Shown here: positions 40,681-52,052 of the stretch, piece after piece
Layout of the letters: each line of letters begins with the position of its first letter
Numbering within the stretch: position 1 is the first letter of the stretch
Source: Glandiceps talaboti
Lineage: Eukaryota; Hemichordata; Enteropneusta; Spengelidae
Direction: 5' to 3'
Length of the DNA stretch: 64,000 bases
NCBI RefSeq assembly: GCF_964340395.1
Contig: NC_135550.1
Location: 2,512,501 to 2,576,500, forward strand
The notes under the pieces: model-generated
Databases searched by the model: none
What the model was told of the DNA's origin: nothing
The model's input: only the letters and a program-made list of their open reading frames with translations
Made by a program: the position numbers and the translations under genes

Positions 40681-40965
40681 TGTATATAATAAATGCCCTA
40701 ATCACGTCAAAACTAGATTACTGTAATGCACTCCTATGTGGTCTACCATCATCATCCATTCTACCACTTCAGTATGCCCTGAATTCTGCAGCCAGAATTG
40801 TGTCTCACACCCAGAAATATGACCGTATCAAACTTATGGTGATTGTGCTTTTTCACGTACTGCCCCCTCACTTGGAACAGTGTCCCTCTAGAAGTATGCC
40901 AGTCACCTAGCCTTGATAATTTTAAGAAGTGCATCAAAACTTATCTGTTTAGCAGAGCATACTAA
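40681..40965 (+). pseudogene. LINE C-terminal segment, right part
   Basis: It reads YIINALITSKLDYCNALLCG, LPSSSILPLQYALNSAARIV, then after a deletion LPPHLEQ and, in another frame, LDNFKKCIKTYLFSRAY and a stop. This is the conserved tail that follows the RT in L2/CR1-type LINEs. Confidence 0.85.
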
Positions 40966-41036
40966 CCACTCTACTCAGACTTTGTAAAGCACCATTAAAC
41001 ATTACTACGTATTGGAGTTTGGTGCTATATAAATCC

Positions 41037-41037
41037 A

Positions 41038-41103
<66 letters not shown>
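41037..41103. repeat. (TTGA)n tail of the LINE
   Basis: About 16 TTGA/GATT repeats directly follow GGTGCTATATAAATCCATTT. A tetramer tail after this text is the usual 3' end of L2-like LINEs. Confidence 0.92.
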
Positions 41104-41365
41104 ATTGCAAAGATATCAGGGGTTCATGGACAAATAAATGAACATTCAAAAAATGTATGCAAATATGTCTAGCAACATGACCACCACGCCCATAGCAAGA
41201 GCCAAATGATCGCATATATTGCAAAAATAAGAACAGGGTTGGATAGGCAACTGGATAATCATTCAGCAAATGAACACCTATACCTAGCGTGGATCAGCAT
41301 GTGAGTAAACATTTTTTTAAAACTGTAGAGTTGTGCTACTAAACATTGGTGCTATTTTTCTTATT
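41104..41365 (+). mobile_element. Family A repeat, right half
   Basis: It resumes at ATTGCAAAGATATCAGGG, has two AACATTCAAAAAATGTATGC/CTAGCAACATGACC units, and ends GAGTTGTGCTACTAAACATT, GGTGCTATTTTT, matching the family's 3' terminus. It is the continuation of 33310-33769. Confidence 0.8.
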
Positions 41366-41416
41366 GTACAACTGTGATTTTTAATTATTGTTTGTAATTT
41401 TGTTGTTTATTTGTAG

Positions 41417-41514
41417 GGTTCAACCTATGTATCCCATCCAGCCAATGCCTATGATCTGTTTTTGACAGCTGCAGCTACTGACGGTATCAAGTTGTGGGAT
41501 CTAAGAACAAATAG
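41417..41514 (+). CDS. WDR27: WDR27-like gene, WD40 exon ending in DLRTNR
   Basis: This 98-nt exon follows TTGTTTATTTGTAG and ends before AG|GTAAAT. It begins in phase 0: GSTYVSHPANAYDLFLTAAA, TDGIKLWDLRTN, with Arg split across the junction. AYDLFLT-x(3)-TDGIKLWDLRT is a canonical WD40 blade terminus and resembles WDR27 strongly. The preceding intron is about 12.3 kb and holds the 34-bp array, a terminal-inverted-repeat transposon and a multi-level nest of mobile elements, yet the reading phase across it is intact. Confidence 0.9.
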
Positions 41515-42954
41515 GTAAATGCTAGTTGGTTTGTCACAAGTGATGTATTGTTAGTGTCAGATTGGAGCAAGAACATGAGGCAACAATTGTGGTGTTTGTC
41601 AACAGTGGAATAGCATCAATAAAGACAATTATCAATCAATTTAAAAATAGTGATACATGCATAAATACAAGTATGATGGACAGGTGTTCTAAGGCTACTA
41701 TATCACGGCAGGTTTTTGGGTCATGGGCAAGGAGAATTATATGCTTTGTGCTTTCTGACACAATACTACCAATTATTCCCTAGCTATCTTATGTTACTTT
41801 GCTTCAGAATGGACTCACTGTCCAGTGTATATGTATAAAGAAAGCAGAGCACCCATTATGGCTATATGATTGACTTGTCTTTTTCCACTCATTTTTTTGC
41901 TCATTTGCTCGGGTAGGACACTCTCTTTTTCTCTGTATGTGTGTAACCACATCACCCTCATTCACAGATGTTAAAGCTGTTTTGGGCAAACTTATGGACA
42001 TTTGTATAGCCAGTCAATAATGCTGCTATGTTTTTTCCTTCATTCAAATGTTTATTTTGAGGAGACAAAGATATGATAACTGCTGTATTTTCAAGCCTAC
42101 CTCAACTCTTCGGCACCAAATATTGATTAAAGCAAGATATTATCAGTTGCATTTTTGTTTATTTCCCTCACAAAAGACGCAACATTTTTGGAGTTTCATA
42201 TCAAATAATGCACTGTGTCGGCAATCTGTTGTAATGTCCCATAAACTGCACAATGTACTGCATCATGTGGAATATATATCTCACCACAAGAGGGCAACAG
42301 GTGGTAGAGAGCATCGCTACAAAAGTTTGAGGTCACACAATTTCAAATATTCCAATTGGTCTATTCGATGCCACATCCTATCCCGTTCTATTATACATAT
42401 TGAGACGCGAAGACAGTATGACTGGCTATGCGTGTCCAACACGAACACCTAGCCTTCTCATTTGAGTAACATACAATGTACAATGCCTGTCTTTAGTAGG
42501 CCCTATATATATTTCATCATAATGATAATATACAAGTATCACAAACAGAGTAAGTTTATTCAAATAATTTTTCTGTTCAATGACATTCATACATATATCT
42601 GTTTTGTTGGCATTTTAATACTTTATATCATGTTTATGTACTATCCTGAATAAATTTCACTGATACAAAATATTACATTTCAAGAATAATCTTATAAGAT
42701 TTATATAACTTATCTCTCAATACAAACTTTATATAACTTATCTCTCAATGCAAACTCTATATGACACAATTTTGTATTTTCAAGCAGCATTTTCTGACTT
42801 TCCACATTTATTTATAACTTCAAATGATTATATTCAGATTTCACCAGAATTGTTGCCTCGTGCCCCTGATTGGAGGGGTGCACAACTTTCCTTGTTTACA
42901 AATAACTGTTGTCAAAAAGTAGACTGCAGTTTTATGGAACAATGAATCAACTTG
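41515..42954. other. Intron sequence, nothing firmly recognised
   Basis: About 1.4 kb between the exon and the 37-bp array. It holds a short direct repeat (ACTTATCTCTCAATACAAAC and ACTTATCTCTCAATGCAAAC, near 42708 and 42737) and a CTCF-like core at 42284. The 134-codon open frame at 42048 has no homology I recognise and no splice context. Confidence 0.5.
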
Positions 42955-43580
42955 TGGGGTGTACTACAACCAATCAACTTGTAATTAAGCTAGGGGTGTA
43001 ATACAACCAATCAACTTGTAATTAAGCTAGGGGTGTAATACAACCAATCAACTTGTAATTAAGCTAGGGGTGTACTACAACCAATCAACTTGTAATTAAG
43101 CTAGGGGTGTACTACAACCAATCAACATGTAAATAAGCTAGGGGTGTACTACAACCAATCAACTTGTAATTAAGCTAGGGGTGTACTACAACCAATCAAC
43201 TTGTAATTAAGCTAGGGGTGTAATACAACCAATCAACTTGTAATTAAGCTAGGGGTGTACTACAACCAATCAACTTGTAATTAAGCTAGGGGTGTACTAC
43301 AACCAATCAACATGTAAATAAGCTAGGGGTGTACTACAACCAATCAACTTGTAATTAAGCTAGGGGTGTACTACAACCAATCAACTTGTAATTAAGCTAG
43401 GGGTGTACTACAACCAATCAACATGTAATTAAGCTAGGGGTGTACTACAACCAATCAACATGTAATTAAGCTAGGGGTGTAATACAACCAATCAATTTGT
43501 AATTAAGCTAGGGGTGTACTACAACCAATCAACTTGTAATTAAGCTAGGGGTGTACTACAACCAATCAACTTGTAATTAA
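42955..43580. repeat. Minisatellite, 37-bp unit, ~17 copies
   Basis: The unit is CTAGGGGTGTACTACAACCA then ATCAACTTGTAATTAAG. Variants are GTAATACAACC, CAACATG and GTAAATAAG. It lies 340 nt upstream of the exon at 43917. Confidence 0.97.
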
Positions 43581-43916
43581 ACTTGATGTGTACCACAGCC
43601 TGCATTGTTCCACCATTAATGGTACTACTAGTACTAGTTACAACCATACACCCTATTTGTGGAGGGCCTATGTTACAACCCATCCTGCCAAATTATTGTC
43701 CAAAGTCCTTATTTTGGAGATTTTTTGTGTAATTCAACTTTATTCATAGCAAGAACATACAGATAATTCTTATTTATGAATCAGTGTCAATATTGTGATC
43801 TAAAACTAATCATATTTATAAAAATGGCAAGTGAATGAATGAAGTATTCATATTTGTCTTATTTGTCCCTAACAGTGAAGGTGCTTAGTATATTATTGTA
43901 TTATTTACAATTGTAG

Positions 43917-44019
43917 ATGCGTTAGGAGATATGATGGTCATATGAATCGGGTTCACAGCTGTGGTCTTGCATTCAGTCCATGTGCCAAATATATAGCCAC
44001 TGGCTCTGAAGACAGAACA
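43917..44019 (+). CDS. WDR27: WDR27-like gene, WD40 exon (last one found)
   Basis: This 103-nt exon follows TTTACAATTGTAG and ends before the strong donor ACA|GTAAGT. The first base completes Arg. Then CVRRYDGHMNRVHSCGLAFS and PCAKYIATGSEDRT follow, giving GH start, AFSP, and the ATGSEDRT turn of one WD40 repeat. It ends in phase 0. In WDR27 this point is followed by a short tyrosine-rich strand and one more GH repeat up to the C-terminus. I searched the remaining 20 kb by eye for a phase-0 exon of that kind and did not find one, so the gene most likely continues past 64,000. Confidence 0.9.
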
Positions 44020-44212
44020 GTAAGTTGACAGATTTCCTTTGTCTTCAAAGTAAAGTAAAACATTTAGACAACAAGTAACATCTGAAGTAAGGTACTGGCA
44101 AAACATGTGTCTGTTTTTAGCCAAAATGCAAATGTTAGATGACTTTTTGTAGGATTGCAACGGTATGAGTTCTTAATGTACATATGATGGTAAAACATGC
44201 TGGTCAGTAGTC

Positions 44213-44752
44213 TTGCTGCTAGACGTTCAGGCTTTCTTCCGATACAATAAGCGAACAAAGTTCGCAGTGAGGGCTTGCCCGAACGTCTAGCAAATGTCAT
44301 TTACATTCCATTGAGAAGACATATGGCCGTGGGTCGGACCATGTATGCATATATAAATGATTGTTAATATATTCAATAACCCATGACCTCTTACTGCTAA
44401 ATGCTCTTTAATACTAATGTCCAATATCACGTGATGATAACAAATTACTAACCATTATGTGTTATCAGTTTATGGTAATTGTGAATTTGATGAGTGTGTA
44501 GACATTGTCATTCACACATTTCAGTTAAGGCATTGGTGGCTATTTTTACAAGCCCCTCCTTAAGCTGAATATGCATGAAAAAATCAGCTATTGTCCTCTG
44601 TTTTTGCTTGTCGCTATGCGGTTCTCTGATTGGCAGTTATTTATATCCCTGAACTGCAAGATTTGCTCGACCTCGGATGTTCCATCCTTGATAGCAATGT
44701 TCGGTCATGTGTCATAATTGTATCAGAAGAACATCCGAGGTCTAGCAGATAG
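44213..44752. other. Two foldbacks with related tips
   Basis: TGCTAGACGTTCAGGC (44217-44232) pairs with 44277-44292 (15/16). The stretch 44661-44682 pairs with 44729-44750 (about 20/22; GACCTCGGATGTTC core). Both pairs have tips resembling TTTGCTAGAC. They could be the two ends of one non-autonomous element of about 0.5 kb, or two separate palindromes. No target duplication was identified. Confidence 0.6.
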
Positions 44753-45250
44753 ACTAGCTGGTCAGCTACCCTGTGTACATGGTGTGTTCCTGGTGCTCAC
44801 TTCTCTTGACAGAAAGACAAGCACAAAAAAAAAATTTGTAATAGCTCGTGCAGCGGCAGCGAAGCTGCCGTGTAGCGGCTCAATGACTAGTACGCGTGCG
44901 CGTCGTATATACTATGCGAAAAAAATTGGTGGTTCTCCCAGGGATGCATTGCGGCGCACAGTGACTACGCATGCACCTTCCATATACTACGTGCATTCTC
45001 CACATGCTACCGTATCATCGTATAGCATAGGCGACATAACATCACCATGCATTGCAATATTGTAACAGTAGGCCTGTTGGCACAATTATCGTAACATTGT
45101 AACGAGTATCGAGGCATCACTGTACCTCAAGGAGAAATTGTTACACTATTTGGAAGTTTGATGCACGGCGGTACGCGATACGGACCACTGATGACATAGC
45201 GCAGTTTAATTTCCGGGTTGTGGAAGTGTGGTTTTGACATTTATATTGTC
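44753..45250. other. CpG-richer unique patch
   Basis: This stretch is visibly richer in CpG than its surroundings (CGTGCAGCGGCAGCGAAGCT, ACGCGTGCGCGTCGTATATA, GCACGGCGGTACGCGATACG). A 115-codon + frame (44718-45065) covers part of it but has no recognisable domain. It may be recently inserted DNA, a small regulatory island or a first exon of another gene. I cannot decide. Confidence 0.3.
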
Positions 45251-46344
45251 GATAATCGATTTTTTTTACATGTTCTAAAAAGAATAACTACTTTCCTATG
45301 TTTGTTGGTACAGTAACATTCCTAAATCATTGAGTTGAATTGAGAAATCGTGATGTTCGGCAACATGTCAAAACATTTGTCCAAAGACCAACGTATGTTG
45401 GTGGATTGTCTATGATAAGTTGGCTGATTGAAAATGAACAATATTAATCTAATGGCTATGATGGTTTTTGAAACCAACAACTGCATAGAGTGTTGACTTT
45501 CTTTACTTGTCGTCCATGTCAGAGAATTAGATGTCATTCAATAAATAAATTTTGATGGTCAATACCCCTGGAAAATGACCCAAATCAAGTGTATCAACCC
45601 TGGCCCAGGCAGCCGGTCACAAATGAATCTACCCTGCGTGAGCTTATTGGCTTTGCTTAGTTATGATATTATGGATAAAGGTGTATGAGAAGAACCTTTC
45701 AAACAAGTAATGTTAAATTGGTATTGTTGAAAATACACTATCCATGTGAAGTTGAAAAAACAAAAAGAAGTACTTTTTATGAGATTGACACTAGAGGGCA
45801 GTGTATTTTCTGGTGCAGGAATACTTTGGGTTACACTCAATTTTAGAATAGGTGGAGGAGGTAGATTTTTTATTTTATTTTATTTTATTATAATTTTTTT
45901 TGTTTGTTAGTATGTAGTTCAGGTTTTGCATTGTTTTCCACATGGTCTCTGTGTTTTTTATTTCATCCATTCAGATGTAAAGCTATTATTTCTTGTGATA
46001 CTTCTTAATTCTTGCTGTTTTATAATTTTTTTCTCAAATATGTATAAAAAGTTTAGGGTTGGCAGTGAAAAGCTGGGGGGGGGGGGGTAACAGGAACAAA
46101 GAATCAATTTTATAAGGTCTAATCACTATTGGTTATGAATGATGTGACATATCAAGGAACTATGTACAGATAATCAAATACAACAAAACAAGTTGTTATG
46201 TGACAATAACTTTCAAGAAGACATGGCAAGATTTTGAGGTCACGGCTATCAGTACAGTCTAGTTTGATGAAAGCAATATGCCTAGACTACCTGATCATCA
46301 GAAAGAATGTCACATGTGTGAGATATATTAACCAAATGATTTTT
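45251..46344. other. Sequence with no recognised gene
   Basis: AT-rich, non-repetitive DNA with a short G-run (46075-46087), a TTTTA tract (45871-45890), and one CTCF-like core at 45788-45801. Nothing else can be supported. Confidence 0.45.
45788..45801 (+). promoter_or_regulatory. CTCF-like core motif ACACTAGAGGGCAG
   Basis: 13 of 14 positions agree with CCASYAGRKGGCRS. It has the same orientation as the match at 48108, 2.3 kb away. Confidence 0.33.
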
Positions 46345-47880
<1,536 letters not shown>

Positions 47881-48107
47881 GTGGTATGTTTTTTGTTGGT
47901 GTTAGACTCGTGATATAATAATATATGAACTTTTCCATTGCTGAGTATGGTCATTGGAAAGGTATTAGCTAAAGTGTAAAAGTACTGGTTAGTATTGTGA
48001 AGTCATGTTTTGTTGATTGATCATTGACTTTAATAGTTATGAAACAATAACCAACAGAATTGTCAGTGTAAGAAGCATCTTGTCTCTTGGAACATATTCA
48101 AAAGTTG

Positions 48108-48121
48108 GCACTAGGGGGCAG
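48108..48121 (+). promoter_or_regulatory. CTCF-like core motif GCACTAGGGGGCAG
   Basis: It matches 13 of 14 positions of the known CTCF core CCASYAGRKGGCRS. A single sequence match is weak evidence of binding. Confidence 0.35.
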
Positions 48122-48530
48122 TATAACACTTGACAACAGTTCACCACTTGAAAGTTAGAAACTCATCATTGGGGGGGCAGTATAACACTCAACTAATGTA
48201 CACTTAGTTACATTCATGAGCAAGTGTACCTGACACAGTTAAAACCTTAGTTTATGGCTACTTGCATAAATTCCATTGCACAATGCTTGCACAATGTACA
48301 CTCCTTAAATTCCTGAAATAGTTGGTCTAAGCCAAGTAATTGTATAGTAAACACCACTCAGTGACCATGAAGCAACAAATCTCTATTGCCTATTCTGCCT
48401 CTGCTAGATTACCTGTTATGGTAAAATAATGAAAGCAGGACACATGAATGCATCAGGGTGTAACAGGCTATCCATAATACACCTATCACCTGACTGAGCT
48501 GATAGTGTGATTGCAGTTTGTGAGCTAATT

Positions 48531-48598
48531 AAGGTCACCTTGGGTCATCTGAAATTGACCTCAGGGTCACTGTAATTGACTTGTTGATTACAAGGTCA
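48531..48598. promoter_or_regulatory. Cluster of nuclear-receptor half-sites, including a DR4
   Basis: There are five RGGTCA-type half-sites in 68 bp: AGGTCA-cctt-GGGTCA (a 4-nt-spaced direct repeat), then TGACCT, AGGGTCA and AAGGTCA. The DR4 spacing is the classical arrangement for RXR heterodimers. Function is inferred only. Confidence 0.3.
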
Positions 48599-49526
48599 TG
48601 CCATGTTAACTTAAGATTAGTTACTATGTCCTTGAAATCAATTATTAGGCCATTAATTGTCACATCAGATTTCCAATCTTCTGTTCTTGTATGATTCCAC
48701 ATTATGGCCACTTTTCAAAGTTAATGTACTGTTATGAAATGGAAGTTTGGTTTTGATACAACACTGGATTATTTGTATCATGATTAGAATTACTGAAGTC
48801 ACCAATGTTATCATTTCTTTGCTACATGTATTATGTATTGAACTGAATATCTCATTTTGTGAGGGGGGGGAGGGGGGCAGACAAAAATAACATGATATTT
48901 ATGTGGTAGATATTTTCAGTTGTCCATTTGCACAGTGTCAGTATTATTTCCAACTTATATCTCTCCACAATAATCCAACACACCCCATCCCAACCATGAT
49001 CTCCAACAACTTGACAATCCTTTATTTTAGAAACAGAGTTCCTTGTGCTCTCTTTCATTTTTATGTATAGTGTTGACTAAAGCTTCAACAAATATTAACG
49101 CCCCCTGTCACTTCCTGATAATAGTGATATCCCTTCTAATTCTAGTATATTCATGATTAGTCAGAACACATACTGAATACACACTGAACCCTGTTGAGTA
49201 TTTATTATATGATTACTTGATGTATCTTTGTATCTGATTTCATTCAAACCTATCAATTTAACCAATTCAGGTTAGTATACATTTGATCTGACAATTAGCT
49301 ACAGAGAAAGATATAGAAATCATGCTCATATAAATTTGTTTCAGTGACAAAACTACATCACATAAGGGCCAAAATCAATAGTTCAACGTAGAATAAAAAA
49401 GTAAATTCTTTTAGTAGGCCTCAGAGCCCCACCCCCTTCTAACTAAAGTGGCCAAAATTGATAATGTACAGCACAGCACAATCAATATCAAATCAGTATG
49501 TAGTACTAATACAAGGCCAGTGTGTA

Positions 49527-50011
49527 GTAGTATATGATATGATATGATATGATATGATATGATATGATATGATATGATATGATATGATATGATATATATT
49601 TTATTACCCGATCAAAAATAAGTACAATACAAATGTAAATACAGGAAAAGCAAACTAGTTCGGATAACAGGAGTCAGAAAATAGCTATGCTAATCGTGTC
49701 TGACTCCTGGCCAAAGTAAATAATGGTACAAGTTTAGAGGGCAAATAAATATACAAAAAGTAGCTCTACCCTTAACCCCCTCCCCTCACCACCCCCTCTA
49801 TATATATGAGCGCCATAATGAAAAGAAGTCATATATTACATTAGAACTGTACAATGTTATATAACGTACTCTTTTAGTAAATCTTTACATAGTGATGACT
49901 TGAATCGCTGCCTTCGTGGTTCATTTCTTGTGCTGTGTTGTATTGAATTCCATGTAACTGCACCTGTGTATGTCATTGACTGTTTACCATAGAATGTGTT
50001 ATAGTACTATG
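49527..50011 (-). mobile_element. 5'-truncated LINE fragment with perfect 19-bp target duplication
   Basis: AATACAAGGCCAGTGTGTA occurs at 49508-49526 and 50012-50030, exactly bracketing this insertion. Its 3' end (left) is a (GATAT)n tail at about 49532-49594, preceded on the minus strand by a roughly 260-nt 3' UTR. The body encodes the extreme C-terminus of a LINE ORF2. A long perfect target duplication, a short-repeat tail and severe 5' truncation are hallmarks of target-primed reverse transcription. The perfect repeats suggest a fairly young insertion. Confidence 0.9.
49857..50009 (-). pseudogene. LINE ORF2 C-terminal remnant
   Basis: On the minus strand the frame reads YYNTFYGKQSMTYTGAVTWN, SIQHSTRNEPRRQRFKSSLC, KDLLKEYVI and a stop at 49857-49859. 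GA-x-TWNSI...FKSSL-x(3)-LL matches the common WNSLP...FK-x-LK tail after reverse transcriptases. A TAG lies just upstream. About 50 codons survive, so it is not functional. Confidence 0.85.
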
Positions 50012-50030
50012 AATACAAGGCCAGTGTGTA

Positions 50031-50640
50031 TTGAGAAAATTGCTCTGTTATTAACACTTTATTTTCTTCGTAAAGACAACAATAACAACAACAACAACAA
50101 CAGTAGAAACAAGTATTTGAACAAAAGTGAACATTCTGCTAAGATCTCATGGACAGCCTCAAAATATACTTTATGGATGGCATTACTCCCCAAGCTTGTT
50201 TGTTAGTCTCTCAAAATCGTCCGATGGATTTTTGTACATTGTGTGTGGGTAACATACACCGGGACTGGTCAAATGACTTACCAAAGTTATCTGCTGTCCC
50301 TAACCGTCCTTCATCTGATCACAGACAAAACGAAAAGAAATTCAAAAGAGTATGATGTGCGCATGCACACACAGCAAACGTCATGGATTTTGACCTCATT
50401 CCCAACATGTCTTCAGTGTCATGTATTAGGAGCAAAAATTTGTATATTTCGCGATTGGACATTTTTCCTGAAATATTTCTATGCTAGGGTGCAAAACAGA
50501 TTCAATTAAAAGTAAAATCAATTTTGTCGGCTGAGAACTAAAATGGGTCAAAACCTCCACCCCAAACTAAAAGAATTTAGTTTTGTTAGCTGACATTGAA
50601 ATATTGATCTCGCCCCCTAACAATTATCTTGTCCATTTTC
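50031..50640. other. Sequence with no recognised gene
   Basis: Unique AT-rich DNA with a short (CAA)n stretch near 50080-50102. The overlapping 60-90 codon frames have no features I can interpret. Confidence 0.45.
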
Positions 50641-50644
50641 AAAA

Positions 50645-51911
50645 GTAAAAATATCGCCAATGGCGTTGTAGCACAACTGTACAGTTTTTAAAAATGTTTA
50701 TCCATATGCAAGTCCATGCTAACAATAGGTGTTCATTTGCTGAATGACTATCCAGTTGCCTATCCAACCATGTTGTTATATTTGCGATATACACAATCAT
50801 TTGGCTGTTGCTATGGGTGTAGTCATGTTGCTAGATATATTTGCATTTTGATATTATCTTTGCAATATATGTGATCATTTGGCTGCTGCTATGGATGTGG
50901 TCTTGTTGCTAGGGACATTTGCATACATTTTTTGAATGTTTATTCAATTGTCTATTAATCCCCGTTGTTATTATCTTTGCAATATACATGATGATTTGGC
51001 TGTTGCTATGGGCACGGTCTTGTTGCTAGGCAAATTTACATTCATTTTTTTATTGTTTTATTCAATTTTCTATTAATCCCGGTCATTACCTTCACAATAT
51101 ATATGATCATTTGGCAGTTGCTATGGTCATGGTCTTGTTGCTAGGCAAATTTACATATATTTTTTAAATGTTTATTCAGTTGTTTATTAATCCCTGTTCT
51201 CTGTGAAATACATGACGGTTTGGCTGTTGCCATGGGCATGGCTATGGTTGCTAGGGATATTTGCATGCATTTTTTGAATGTTTACTCACTTGCCTACCAC
51301 TGCTACTACCAGATGATGTTCATATTTAACCAAAATATACTGCCATTTAGTTGCTAAGGGTATGGTCATGGTTGCTAAGACCAATGTCGTCAAAATGTTA
51401 TGAAGGAAATCTGCATAATAACACTTAAGAAACAACTCAGCAAGTTTCAGTCTCATTGACCATAGTGCTTTGTGAGATATAAGTTTTTGACCAAAAATGA
51501 ACATTGTTACACCTAATTTGCATATCACTCATGACATCATTGTATCCTTAATATTTCTTCATCTATACATCCCTAGATGCATTCCCATTAAATTTCTGCC
51601 CAATCTGCTCAATAGTTTTGGAATTATTGATTTTTGACCAAAAGACACATTTTTAGCCCAATTTGCATATCACTGATGGGGCCAATTCTTAGCATAAACA
51701 CCCTGAAGATGGTTCACCCAAATTTCAGCCCAGTCTGCCCAGTAGTTTTTTTGTTGTTCAGCTTTTTGACCAAAAATCACATTTTTGACGCAAATCACAC
51801 ACCAGTGATAAGATGATTTTGATTTGAACAATTTCCCAGCTAGACACCCAAGGTAATACACTCACAAAATATCATGGTAATCGGTTCAACAGTGCTTGAC
51901 TTTAAGTTGTT

Positions 51912-52006
<95 letters not shown>

Positions 52007-52052
52007 CGGGCGATCCCTATAGCACTACTGAACCTCAGTTCAGTTGTGCTAA
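50645..52052 (-). mobile_element. Family A repeat, near-complete copy in reverse orientation
   Basis: It starts (3' end) at ATATCGCCAATGGCGTTGTA and TAGCACAACTGTACAG and ends (5' end) with (CA)n at 51913-52005 and the hairpin arms AGCACTACTGAAC (52021-52033) and GTTCAGTTGTGCT (52038-52050), followed by AAAAA. Both termini therefore carry TAGCACAACTG as a short inverted repeat. Internal units of GTTGCTAGGCAAATTTACAT type recur about every 110 bp. It is non-coding. Confidence 0.85.

Larger units (their letters stand above)
33770..41103 (+). mobile_element. L2/CR1-like LINE, 5'-truncated, multiply disrupted
   Basis: This non-LTR retrotransposon copies itself by target-primed reverse transcription. 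In order it has the end of an AP-type endonuclease (VYRPPPS, AGDFNLHL, LSDHSPV), a linker (HAPLKKR, MWYTHEI), a reverse transcriptase ([51 protein letters not shown]) and a C-terminal segment (SKLDYCNALL, NFKKCIKTYLF). The 3' end is GGTGCTATATAAATC and a (TTGA)n tail at 41037-41103. Stops, frameshifts, a lost YRPVSN-type block near 34947, the 52-bp array and the 3.0-kb insertion make it inactive. Clade assignment is from motif style only. Confidence 0.9.
47881..49507. other. Sequence with no recognised gene
   Basis: About 1.6 kb of mostly unique AT-rich DNA. It contains a CTCF-like core (48108-48121), a paired GGGGGCAGTATAACACT repeat (48114 and 48174), a cluster of nuclear-receptor half-sites (48531-48598) and a short G-run (48863-48878). 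Confidence 0.45.

Noticed and set aside
40981-41103. (TTGA)n as an independent microsatellite
   Set aside because: It directly follows a LINE 3' end (GGTGCTATATAAATC) and is better explained as its tail.
42048-42452. A 134-codon frame as a possible gene
   Set aside because: No recognisable domain, no splice context, and it lies within an intron of the WD40 gene.
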